Source of the DNA: Flavobacterium pallidum
Lineage (GTDB): Bacteria > Bacteroidota > Bacteroidia > Flavobacteriales > Flavobacteriaceae
DNA length: 64,000 nucleotides
Direction of reading: 5' to 3'
Assembly: GCF_003097535.1 (NCBI RefSeq)
Contig: NZ_CP029187.1
Span: 1,860,001 to 1,924,000, forward strand
Position numbers and translations under genes: made by a program. How positions within the stretch are numbered: the stretch's first letter is position 1; each line of letters starts with the position of its first letter. The notes beneath the pieces were generated by a model, which worked only from the letters and a program-made list of their open reading frames with translations, was not told the origin of the DNA and ran no database searches. This document shows positions 55,401 to 62,501 of the stretch, piece after piece.

Positions 55401-58400
55401 ATACTTTCGGAAGTTCCGTTGCGACAGACTATATTACGATTACCAATCAAAACGGTACCCAGCTTTTAGCGTACGGTACGACCCCGGTTGTTTGGAATTC
55501 AGGCTCTTATTCCGGAATTATCCGCTACCACCTGAACCTGGATCAAAACTGCGGTTCCGAGACTGTCACAAGAAGCCGGTTCATCACCTGCGAGGCCGCG
55601 CCTTGCTTCACGACCTCCGAGGAAACGATAACTGCCTGCGATAATTATAACTGGAATGGGATTACCTATACCGCTTCAGGAGATTATACCAGTCAAACCA
55701 CCAATGAAGATACCGGTTGCGTTAATACCGCGACGCTGCACCTGACCATTAATAGCAGTACGGCTTCATCGGAAAGCGTGACTGCCTGTGATGCTTATGA
55801 GTGGCATGGTACAGTGTATACTGAGACCGGCGATTATACTTTTGAAAATACGAATGCCTCCGGCTGTGCGAATATCGAAACATTGAACCTGAGGATCAAC
55901 CACAGCACTTCTTCGGAAGAAACGGCTGAAGCATGTTCTGAATATTATTGGAATGGCCAATCGTATAGTGAAAGCGGCGATTACATTTTTACAACTACAA
56001 ATGTATCCGGCTGCACGCACACGGCGACACTGCACCTGACGATACACCATGGTTCGGAAATGACTGAGGAGGTGACTGCGTGTGATTCTTACTCCATTTT
56101 TGGCACAACACTTACCGAATCCGGAATTTACGGTTTCGACACATACAATGAATGGGGCTGTGAGTCTACGAAGATCATATACCTGACCATCAATCATAGT
56201 ACAACGTCTGAAGAGTCGGCTACAGCTTGTGATTCGTATCAATGGCACGATACCACTTACACTGAAAGTGGTGATTACAGCTATGAAGGCACAAATGTCT
56301 TCGGTTGTAAACATGTGGAAACATTACACCTCACCATCAATCACAACTCCACGACATGGGAAGATGCAACGGCGTGTAATTACTATGTATGGCACGGGGT
56401 AACCTATACCGAGACCGGTAATTATACTTATGGAAGTACCAATGCATCGGGATGTACGAACATGGCGAATCTGCACCTTCAAATCAATCACAGCACCACC
56501 ACATCTGAAGAGGCTGTAGCCTGCGATTCATACAACTGGCACGGGACAACCTACACTGCAAGCGGTGATTACACTCACACCAGCACCAATGCTTCAGGTT
56601 GTACCAATGTGTCTACACTGCACCTGACGATCAACCACAGTACAAGTGCATCTGAAGCAGCCACGGCCTGCGATTCGTATGATTGGCATGGTGTAAACTA
56701 TACGGAAAGCGGTGATTACACGTTTGAAAGCACCAATGCTTCAGGTTGTACCAATGTGTCTACGCTGCACCTTACCATCAATCACAGCACCACAACTTGG
56801 GAAGATGCCACGGCCTGTAACTCTTATGTATGGCACGGGGTAACTTTTACCGAAACTGGTAATTACACCTACGCTGGCACCAATAGTTCGGGCTGTACAC
56901 ATATTGCAAATCTCCACCTGACGATCAACCACAGTACAACGATTTCCGAAACGGTAACGGCCTGCGGATCATATGCATGGTATGGGACTACTTATACTGC
57001 CAGCGGCGATTATACCCATACGGGTACCAACAGCTCAGGCTGCACTGAAACCGCCACACTGCACCTTACGGTAAACCATACGCCTGCCCCGACGGCAAGC
57101 TCACAGTCGTTCTGCAGCGGCAGCATCGCAAACCTGACGGCTGCAGGCACCAACATCAGATGGTACGGCACCGCTTCGGGCGGCACGGCCCTGAGCACCG
57201 ATACGGCCCTTGAACAGGGTACCTATTACGCCACACAAACCCTCAACGGCTGCGAAAGCCCAAGGACTTCGGTAAGCGTTACGATCCAGGTAGCCATGCC
57301 ATCGGCGCCGTCACCGCAAACGTTCCTTTGCGGTGCGAGAAGGACCAACCTTTCGGCTACAGGCACTACACTGAGATGGTACACCACCGCCACGGGCGGC
57401 ACGGCCATGGCCTCGGCAGACCTGCTTGCCACGGGCACCTATTATGTTACCCAGACCATCGACGGCTGCCAAAGCTCGAGAAGGGCAGTGGAAGTGATCA
57501 TAAACACGATCGCCCCACCGACGGCAAACGACCAGACCTATTGCTATAATGGCACCGTAGCGAACCTTATGGCCACCGGCACCGATATCAGATGGTATGC
57601 CACGGCTACGGGCGGTACGGCATTGGCCACCACCACGACTCTTACCGCAGGCACCTATTACGCCTCACAGAAGACAGGCACTTGCGAGAGCCCAAGGATA
57701 CCAATCAATGTGACGCTTTCCGGACCTGCACTCCCTGATGCGGCCTCACCACAGACCTATAACTGCGGTGCAAGAAGGACGAGCCTTACCGCTACGGGTA
57801 CCGGACTCAAATGGTACACGACCGCCACGGGCGGCACGGCCATGCTGTCCTCAACACAGCTTGTTGCGGGATCGTATTATGTAAGCCAGACCATAGACGG
57901 CTGCGAGGGCGCGAGAAAAGAAGTACAGGTAACGATTACATACCCGACCCCACCTACGGCATCCACACAGGTGTTCTGTACGGCGGCCACGGTGGCGAAC
58001 CTTTACGCCACGGGCACAGGCATCAAATGGTATGCGACAGATACGGATACCACGCCTTTGGCATCATCCACACCGCTTTCCAGCGGGACCTATTACGCTT
58101 CACAGACCAACTCGATGATGTGCGAGAGCACACGCACGGCGGTACAGGTGATCACGGGCGGTGCACCTATGCCTGATGCCCCATCGCCACAATCGTTCGT
58201 CTGCGGAACGAAGAGGCCGGCCCTTACGGCAACGGGCAGTTCATTGCTTTGGTACACCGTACCGACTGCAGGCACGGCACTGTCCTCAACAGCAGTGCTT
58301 GTCACGGGGACTTACTATGTCAGCCAGACCATCAACGGCTGCGAGAGTGCCAGAAGGGCGGTATCGGTAACGATCACGAACCCTGCGGCACCATCGGCAT

Positions 58401-59323
58401 CGGCACAGACCTTATGCTCGGGATCCACAGTGGCTAACCTTACGGCAAACGGCACCGGCCTTAAATGGTACAGCACCCCGACGGGCGGCCCGGCGTTGGC
58501 TTCTACTGCTCAGGTTACTGCCGGGACTTATTATGTATCGCAAGGTTCAGGCATCTGCGAGAGCGATCGTACTGCGGTAAGCGTGACGATCAATACGATT
58601 GCCATGCCTGATGCGCCATCACCACAGGTATTCAGTTGTAACGTGAAGAGGCCTGCCCTTACCGCTACGGGAACAAGCCTGTTGTGGTATACGGTGGCAA
58701 CGGGCGGCACGGCATTGTCCTCGACGGCGCAGCTTGCTACGGGAACGTATTATGTGAGCCAGACCGTTGACGGCTGTACCAGCGCCAGGCGTGCGGTATC
58801 GGTGACGGTGAACGCTACGGCGCCACCGTCGGTATCGGACCAATCGCTTTGCCAGGGCAGATTCGTAAGCGACCTTACTGCTACGGGTACAGCACTGAGG
58901 TGGTATGCTGCGTCGAGCGGCGGGACACCGTTGGCACCATCGGTGCAGCTTACGGCAGCAACCTATTATGTGACCCAGACGATCAATGGCTGCGAGAGCC
59001 TCAGGTCGGCATCGAACGTGACACTGATGCCATGTGCGGTGAGGATGCCTGAGACGGCTAAGGATGATACCACATCGAATGACGATATTACTTCAGCGTA
59101 CCACATCAGGATATTCCCTAACCCGACGGCTTCGGTGATCAACATCAAATCGGATGGTGATTTCAAAGTGGAGCGGGTGGTCATCCTGGATTCAGCGGGA
59201 AGGGTAGTGCTGGAGCAATCCGGACCGGACCAGGTGGATGTATCACGATTCGCAAGAGGGGTGTATATCCTCCAGGCATTCTCAGGAGAGCAGCGCTACC
59301 AGGCGAAGTTCATTAAGGAATAA
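49439..59323 (+). CDS. 3294-residue modular surface adhesin, T9SS type A
   Basis: Start ATG 49439 gives a clean signal peptide (MKAKITLFSFLISLCFFSNVSAQC). Layout: nine copies of a roughly 110-residue domain (CNGAxYGxYPxxTFTP ... YSNVNV ... DYITITN ... RYYVHT) alternating with eight fibronectin type III domains (SNSARISWTAP ... TTYYYWVRSNCG); a GDIVVIG module inserted between the sixth such domain and the next FN3 (about 1182-1432); ten 48-residue repeats (about 2055-2545; TACDSYxWHGTTYTESGDYT, NASGCTNxxTLHLTINHST); nine Ig_7-type repeats in alternating two-type order (about 2546-3200); and a T9SS type A C-terminal domain (FPNPTASVINIKSDG ... YQAKFIKE). Very elongated; adhesion or gliding-related role inferred. 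No frameshift or stop in 9.9 kb. Confidence 0.88.
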   Translation: MKAKITLFSFLISLCFFSNVSAQCTNGTLLSSQTFTPILDYGQTVGFSTTPGQYSNVAILPNRIYEFYTSVSTDYVTITNADATTVLAHGTGHVFWTTQGTGNVRFYVHTNAACGTSTTTRTSYMGCYTYTDCATMPSDVMVSGITSNSALLTWTEPVPSPVDDYDLYFSTSPTPPQANTVPTQKVLNYYYTILSPLQASTTYYYSMRSNCGSTKSNWTTLKSFTTNAFQSCNGAVNGTGLYTFTPPLTGVSTATDTRSPGQFERIRVVNNTAYRFSTNLTTDYITITDETGATVLASGVNILNWNSGTINGIVRMYVHSNASCGATTPQGNTTKWVRATPSASTCVYPGLQLATNITSNSARIPWTAPSVNPPGSYDVYVSTTNIMPSASATPTGSTTALFFDVTGLQPGTQYYYWVRSNCGTSKSQWAWDSGISFTTNAATTCGNATYGMYPATTFVPSCTGAPQQIVADAKAGQYSEVTVGSNTQYTFSSSVATDFITLTNSTGGVISSGSTPLIWNSGPSSGTLRFFIHTDNACGEQNVSRIKSVACAVATSCGLPTNLTVSEISSGYARISWTAPEGSPGSYEVYRTLSSTTVPTATSTPSETSTTTSAMVNLTNGTNTWRYWVRSVCGSLKSEWVFGGSFANVVSLTCNNAKYGLFPKATFTPLCNGTLETVTTNAYASQYSNINVLPYKNYIFDSSTNDVITITNAAGTVVYAYGVAPLSWASESISGVVRYFNHTAGCGEEQYRRTKYITGTDAVTCNGPTALTVSNITSNSARISWTAPTYPPLGGYEVYYSTANIAPTAGTPATFGNATNVSLAYNLSAATTYYYWVRSNCNGTIKGSWISGGSFTTNAFSSCNGASYGLYPEAAYTPAGTGQAEPAFEAYAGQYSNFNALASRHYIFSTSVSTDYVTITNAAGTVVYASGSTPLTWLSGSNSGVLRYYVHTNASCGTQNTARTKYITATSASSCGGVVSGMTVSNLTSNSARISWTAPASPPSSGYDLYWSTSNAVPPAPIGNFTSSTYANVGDLASGTTYYYWVRTSCGTTKGPWTMLSFNTLQPLSCNGANQGINPEATFTPLEIMSPETITTTSYAGQYSNINILTKRDYTFTSSVATDFLTITNATGTTVYASGQTPLNWSSGTTSGVIRFYVHTDAACGSVASYRTKSITVVPPQILNAGDIVVIGAGADTGTIAQGGDEFSWMPLTNLRPGTQFYITDAGWNTSSNQFMCAGNTEDILFRYTVPAGGIPAGAVQTVSQLGTDANYEVISGTQCGSDFDGKLTFPNIGDQVVIFRSDAAIDANFPGTNFTAIYALTTATNNWASLTANTASISSNLRDNYSNLPPGLTNGLTAIAVGLGSGVQNEADNARYEGPTSGTRQFLLAQVGTLSNWKRYDNGAGAEFPDFTESNPVYGWTANGLANFTLEYCNPPSAIATSLSTYHSVRISWNAPLIAPANGYQVYYTTVAGVPSASIPVTNATTNTYYDIDGLTSGTTYRIWVRSVCGTNPPVGDWMDGGTYTPPAPGCVNGSLSPQNTFTPNCDGGSQVITASALAGEYSNVNIQSDRSYIFSTTRATDFITITNSTGTTVYAYGTTPLNWYSASRTGTIRYYIHKSDLCTNDFTIRTKMIACQTPGTCSPPHYLTSSDITSQTVKISWEQAPFPPSGGSQVYVSTSNTAPSINLPITTNTTAGNSLTINGLNSATVYYYWVRSICFDAGFNWVYGGSFTTKFPGCTNGSLYPQTTFTPSCIGRQTITTAAYAGEYTNVNVTETVYTFSSSNASDYITITNDDATQILAYGTTPLVWESGFEGTIRYYLHTGFACGMQAQNRARYIACGEAPPCAPPSNLGVVASSITSENLLLTWDSPNYVQLYTSTQNTPPSASEPFITAYDPTGTFLTGLTPATTYYFWIRSACDGNFSEWIAGPSFATIATVTPGCNGAKYGQYPQAAYAPQCTGTQELISDSSWAGEFTNVNVAGNKMYTFGSSVATDYITITNQNGTQLLAYGTTPVVWNSGSYSGIIRYHLNLDQNCGSETVTRSRFITCEAAPCFTTSEETITACDNYNWNGITYTASGDYTSQTTNEDTGCVNTATLHLTINSSTASSESVTACDAYEWHGTVYTETGDYTFENTNASGCANIETLNLRINHSTSSEETAEACSEYYWNGQSYSESGDYIFTTTNVSGCTHTATLHLTIHHGSEMTEEVTACDSYSIFGTTLTESGIYGFDTYNEWGCESTKIIYLTINHSTTSEESATACDSYQWHDTTYTESGDYSYEGTNVFGCKHVETLHLTINHNSTTWEDATACNYYVWHGVTYTETGNYTYGSTNASGCTNMANLHLQINHSTTTSEEAVACDSYNWHGTTYTASGDYTHTSTNASGCTNVSTLHLTINHSTSASEAATACDSYDWHGVNYTESGDYTFESTNASGCTNVSTLHLTINHSTTTWEDATACNSYVWHGVTFTETGNYTYAGTNSSGCTHIANLHLTINHSTTISETVTACGSYAWYGTTYTASGDYTHTGTNSSGCTETATLHLTVNHTPAPTASSQSFCSGSIANLTAAGTNIRWYGTASGGTALSTDTALEQGTYYATQTLNGCESPRTSVSVTIQVAMPSAPSPQTFLCGARRTNLSATGTTLRWYTTATGGTAMASADLLATGTYYVTQTIDGCQSSRRAVEVIINTIAPPTANDQTYCYNGTVANLMATGTDIRWYATATGGTALATTTTLTAGTYYASQKTGTCESPRIPINVTLSGPALPDAASPQTYNCGARRTSLTATGTGLKWYTTATGGTAMLSSTQLVAGSYYVSQTIDGCEGARKEVQVTITYPTPPTASTQVFCTAATVANLYATGTGIKWYATDTDTTPLASSTPLSSGTYYASQTNSMMCESTRTAVQVITGGAPMPDAPSPQSFVCGTKRPALTATGSSLLWYTVPTAGTALSSTAVLVTGTYYVSQTINGCESARRAVSVTITNPAAPSASAQTLCSGSTVANLTANGTGLKWYSTPTGGPALASTAQVTAGTYYVSQGSGICESDRTAVSVTINTIAMPDAPSPQVFSCNVKRPALTATGTSLLWYTVATGGTALSSTAQLATGTYYVSQTVDGCTSARRAVSVTVNATAPPSVSDQSLCQGRFVSDLTATGTALRWYAASSGGTPLAPSVQLTAATYYVTQTINGCESLRSASNVTLMPCAVRMPETAKDDTTSNDDITSAYHIRIFPNPTASVINIKSDGDFKVERVVILDSAGRVVLEQSGPDQVDVSRFARGVYILQAFSGEQRYQAKFIKE
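52980..53735 (+). other. shared GD(I/V)V-I-G module, copy 3 (internal)
   Basis: Landmarks GDIVVIG, EFSWMPL, YITDAGWN, ADNARYEG and LSNWKRYD. Here it is embedded in an FN3 array rather than following the signal peptide. Confidence 0.78.
55605..57075 (+). repeat. ten tandem 48-residue repeats
   Basis: Unit about 144 bp; each copy has TACDSY, a WHG or WNG tripeptide, T/SGDYT and a closing LHLTINHST. Copy 4 is the most divergent and lacks the Trp-His. Confidence 0.88.
57080..59035 (+). repeat. nine Ig_7-type repeats, two alternating types, GC-rich
   Basis: Odd copies start APxASxQxFC...VANL; even copies start MPDAPSPQxFxCGxKRPAL and end ARRAVSVT. The DNA is much richer in G+C than the rest of the gene (for example 40 of 60 bases at 57781-57840 versus 24 of 60 at 56281-56340). 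Confidence 0.88.
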
Positions 59324-59342
59324 GCTTAAGCTAAAAATAAAT

Positions 59343-59375
59343 AAAAAAAAGCCGGACCCAATGTCCGGCTTTTTT
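59343..59375 (+). terminator. intrinsic terminator of the giant adhesin gene
   Basis: GCCGGAC / GTCCGGC stem, 5-nt loop, A-tract before and T-tract after. Confidence 0.9.
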
Positions 59376-59428
59376 ATGGCGCTACTGTTACCTGATGTAG
59401 AGGTGATGCTTCATTTTTACGGGGGACT

Positions 59429-59515
59429 GCAACAGGGATAGCAGCGGCATCCTTTTATTTTTTCCTTTTAAAAATAAAAGATAGAGCGGATAGCCCGACC
59501 CGCAGGGGTTGCCAT
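59429..59515. repeat. intergenic palindromic repeat element, copy 2
   Basis: AGCGGCATCCTTTT (59443-59456), hairpin CTTTTATTTTT / AAAATAAAAG, then AAAAGATAGAGCGGATAGC (59477-59495) and a GC-rich end CCCGACCCGCAGGGG. Same conserved flanks as copy 1 at 22791. In the 277-bp spacer between the adhesin and metallopeptidase genes. Confidence 0.65.
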
Positions 59516-59600
59516 ACATACCTTACAACATTTCCGGAAAGGTTTACAATCGCTTTTAAACACCCGTACTATTTGCTAACTTCATGCAAAATATAAGCAT

Positions 59601-60443
59601 ATGAAATGGTTCGGACACCGCGAAAGCGGCAATATGGAAGACCGCCGCGGCATGTCCGGAGGTGGGAAAGCGGTGGCTGGCGGCGGAATACTTGCTGTCA
59701 TTGCAATAATATACAGCCTGCTTACCGGCGGCGACCCTTCACAATTGCTGCAACAGGTGGATACAGGGACTGCACAGGAGCAAACAAGACCCTTAACATC
59801 GGACGAGCAGGAGCTCGGTAAATTTATGCGCGTAGTCCTTGCCGATACCGAAGAGGTGTGGGGCAAATTGTTTGAAGAACAAGGCATGACCTATGAACCG
59901 CCCACGCTCGTTTTGTTTAACGATGGTGTCAGTACCGGCTGCGGAGATGCTATGTCGGCTGCGGGACCGTTCTATTGCCCCGAAGACCGCAAGGTGTATA
60001 TGGACATGGTGTTTTTTACAGAATTGCAGTCGCGTTTCGGTGCCAAAGGGGGTGATTTTGCCATTGCCTATGTGCTCGCCCATGAGATAGGGCACCATGT
60101 GCAGAACCTGCTCGGCACTTCGGGCAGGATACACGACCTGCAACAGCAAACAAGCGAAAGCGGTGCCAACAGATTATCGGTAGGGCTTGAACTCCAGGCT
60201 GATTTTTATGCTGGCATCTGGGCGCACTACAGCGAGCAACGCAATAAGTGGCTTGAAGCCGGAGACATTGAGGAAGCGCTCAGTGCCGCCAATGCTGTGG
60301 GTGATGATGCGTTGCAGAAAAGGCTTCAGGGACATGTGGTACCGGATTCATTTACCCATGGCACTTCGGCGCAGCGCATGATGTGGTTCAGGAAAGGTTT
60401 TGAGGGTGGTGATTTGCAGGATGGTGCGGCTTTGACGGAATAA
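59601..60443 (+). CDS. neutral zinc metallopeptidase (YpfJ/KPN_02809 family)
   Basis: 280 residues. Gly-rich N-terminus, one transmembrane helix (about 29-46, GGGILAVIAIIYSLLTGG), a spacer, then the metallopeptidase domain with FYCPEDRKVYMDMVFF, the zinc motif HEIGHH (His161, Glu162, His165), SVGLELQADFYAGIWAHY (third ligand Glu/Asp) and the closing GTSAQRMMWFRKGFEGGD. Matches the neutral zinc metallopeptidase family in size and order; membrane-anchored with the catalytic domain probably outside the cytosol. Substrates unknown. Its stop is immediately followed by the stop of the convergent LuxR regulator. Confidence 0.93.
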   Translation: MKWFGHRESGNMEDRRGMSGGGKAVAGGGILAVIAIIYSLLTGGDPSQLLQQVDTGTAQEQTRPLTSDEQELGKFMRVVLADTEEVWGKLFEEQGMTYEPPTLVLFNDGVSTGCGDAMSAAGPFYCPEDRKVYMDMVFFTELQSRFGAKGGDFAIAYVLAHEIGHHVQNLLGTSGRIHDLQQQTSESGANRLSVGLELQADFYAGIWAHYSEQRNKWLEAGDIEEALSAANAVGDDALQKRLQGHVVPDSFTHGTSAQRMMWFRKGFEGGDLQDGAALTE

Positions 60444-61100
60444 TCATGTAAAAGGCGGCGTTAGCTTGTGGCGGAATGAAAACAATACCAATCCCACTTT
60501 TGATTTAATATTGTATCGCTCGAAAAGCGCTGTGCGGTACGCTTCAATAGATTTTACGGATACATTCATGATGTCTGCCATCTGGTCATAAGTCAATTCA
60601 CGCTCATCGCAAACCAGTTTGAGGAAATCAGCTTCCCTGCCTGATAATACAATATTAATTGAACGTTCATTGCGGCCACTGTTATAATGCCTGACCCGCT
60701 TAAGAATTTCAGTAATATTGTTGTAACCGATTGTCAGGATATTTTCAATGGCAAATTGCAATTCGGCTGCTGTACAGTTTTTATGCAGGAATCCTCTGGC
60801 ACCATGGTGGTATGCGGCATCAATAATATCTTCGTCAAAATGCTGTGTCAGCAGCAGTACCCTGTATTCCTCATCGCGCTCTTCCAGTGCCTGGAGCACT
60901 TCGATGCCATTCATAACCGGCATGGAATAATCGAGGATGAACAATTGCGGCGCATTTCCCAACGGTAATGCAGAAAGAAATTCGGCTCCGTTTTCAAATT
61001 CAAGGTCAACGGAATAGCGCCCCATTTTCTGCAGCAATTCCTTAAGACCGTGCCTTACGATCTTATGGTCGTCGATAATACATATGGTAGTTTTTTCCAT
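60444..61100 (-). CDS. NarL/LuxR-family response regulator (second cassette)
   Basis: 218 residues from ATG at 61100 (MEKTTICIID); upstream in-frame starts would overlap the kinase. Receiver: CIIDDHKIVRHGLKELL, phospho-acceptor Asp in LFILDYSMPVMNG, switch Thr in LLLTQHF, Lys in FLHKNCT; LuxR-type HTH near the end: LSGREADFLKLVCDERELTYDQMADIMNVSVKSIEAYRTALFERY. Cognate to the kinase whose stop lies 1 bp upstream. Part of the operon that starts at 63227; last codon abuts the metallopeptidase stop. Confidence 0.93.
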   Translation of the reverse strand: MEKTTICIIDDHKIVRHGLKELLQKMGRYSVDLEFENGAEFLSALPLGNAPQLFILDYSMPVMNGIEVLQALEERDEEYRVLLLTQHFDEDIIDAAYHHGARGFLHKNCTAAELQFAIENILTIGYNNITEILKRVRHYNSGRNERSINIVLSGREADFLKLVCDERELTYDQMADIMNVSVKSIEAYRTALFERYNIKSKVGLVLFSFRHKLTPPFT

Positions 61101-61101
61101 A

Positions 61102-61863
61102 TCAGGTGTTTTTTTCAGATAGTGTGACAATAGTACCTTTACCAAGCACGGAACTGATATCAAGCCCATATCCTATGCTTTCCGCGCGGTGCCGCATATT
61201 ATGGAGGCCGCTTGTCGCTGAATCCGTTTTTTCAAAGCCCCTGCCATTATCGGAAATGATCATCTCAAAATAAGGGGAAGTGACGACGCGTACCTCAAGT
61301 TTTGCAGCGCCTGAATGCTTGCAGGCATTGTTTATGGCCTCCTGGAAAATACGGAAGATGAAGATTTTCTCGTTGGTACTGAAAACTTTTCCCGATGTGT
61401 TGCTAATGGTATATTCCAGGTTGAAATGCGGATTTTTCTCCAGCCGTTTCAATTCATGCTCCATCGTCTGGAAAAGGTCCTGGCGCGTGAGCAGTCGTTG
61501 GTCAAGGGAATGGCTGATGTCGCGGATTGACACGGAAAGCCTGTTCACGGATGCCGTCAGCGGGTCCAGTATTTGCTGCAGTTTCTCCGAGTCGAGCTTT
61601 AGGTTTTCAATCTGGAGATTGATGTAAGTGAGCTGCTGGCCGGCATCGTCATGGAGGTCTTTTGAGATGTTATTAAAAACCTGTTCCTGGGTTTCGAGTA
61701 TAGCCGTATTGAGGTTTTTCTGGAAATCAATGTCCTTCTGGTACAGCTGCGCGGTGTATTTTTTGATTTTGATAAAATACAGGCGGATTAAGAGTACACA
61801 GAAGGCAAGGATCAGCAAAACAAATAAAAATGCAATGACAATTCCGAAAGCTGTGGTGTTCAC
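61102..61863 (-). CDS. NarX-type sensor histidine kinase (second cassette)
   Basis: 253 residues, starting at GTG 61863 in a GTGA overlap with the stop of the upstream membrane-protein gene; an ATG at 61950 would overlap that gene by 90 bp and is less likely. One transmembrane helix (about 5-28), a coiled linker, HisKA_3 motif NNISKDLHDDAGQQLTY, HATPase with FQEAINNACKHSG (N box), DNGRGFEK (G1) and GLHNMRHRAESI (G2). Like its counterpart at 27371 it has no extracytoplasmic sensor, so the polytopic membrane protein upstream is the plausible sensor. Confidence 0.9.
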   Translation of the reverse strand: MNTTAFGIVIAFLFVLLILAFCVLLIRLYFIKIKKYTAQLYQKDIDFQKNLNTAILETQEQVFNNISKDLHDDAGQQLTYINLQIENLKLDSEKLQQILDPLTASVNRLSVSIRDISHSLDQRLLTRQDLFQTMEHELKRLEKNPHFNLEYTISNTSGKVFSTNEKIFIFRIFQEAINNACKHSGAAKLEVRVVTSPYFEMIISDNGRGFEKTDSATSGLHNMRHRAESIGYGLDISSVLGKGTIVTLSEKNT

Positions 61864-62498
61864 GATTTTAAAGATTTGGTTTCTAGACGGATATAAATAT
61901 TTAATAAGCTGTAATAGATGATATTTGTGGTAATAATCACAAAATTCCATAAAGTGATCCCGCCAAATGGAATCTGGAGTGTCACGTCGTGGGAATAGAA
62001 ACCAAAAATGAAGCTCAGTCCCAGCAACAGGCTCACCGGAGAAAAAAGCAGGATATAATTGCCGGAACTGAAAAAAACTAAATCTTCATTCCAAAGGCGT
62101 TGGTAATTTTCTACGATAAAAATGGAAACGTAAACGAATGTGGCAAATATTATCGTAGTGAAGTTGAAGCCGAAAAAACCTTCAGCGAAGACGAGGTTTA
62201 CTACAGCGAAAAGCACGAAGAAGGCGGTAAGCAACCTGGTTATTTTACGAAAACTCCCCAACTTGGACAATAACATCAGCCACAGCGTCAAATAAAGTAT
62301 AAAACTGATGTTTGTTACTACAGCCGTATGGATGCCCCTTAAAATCAACACCGTATTGATTACTTCATTCCAGCATTCGATGGCCAGGATGAGCAGCACG
62401 AGCCTATGAATACCATTCCGCCATCGCAAAACGGCCACACTGTGCAAAAATGTGGCCAGGACTATGGTTTTGATGATGTAGGGAATGAGGTGCTGCAT
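61860..62498 (-). CDS. polytopic membrane protein, putative kinase partner (second cassette)
   Basis: 212 residues with about seven hydrophobic helices (Leu/Phe/Ile-rich) and an HTAVVTNISFILY segment early; no enzymatic motif. Counterpart in size, topology and position to the 209-residue protein at 28173. The stop overlaps the kinase GTG start by 4 bp, indicating obligate cotranslation. Signal-input role is inferred from this repeated arrangement; no family name recognised. Confidence 0.75.
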   Translation of the reverse strand: MQHLIPYIIKTIVLATFLHSVAVLRWRNGIHRLVLLILAIECWNEVINTVLILRGIHTAVVTNISFILYLTLWLMLLSKLGSFRKITRLLTAFFVLFAVVNLVFAEGFFGFNFTTIIFATFVYVSIFIVENYQRLWNEDLVFFSSGNYILLFSPVSLLLGLSFIFGFYSHDVTLQIPFGGITLWNFVIITTNIIYYSLLNIYIRLETKSLKS

Positions 62499-62501
62499 GG
62501 G

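Noticed and set aside
55605..59035. Short tandem DNA repeats resembling a satellite
   Set aside because: They are protein repeats within one open frame; no array lies outside coding sequence.
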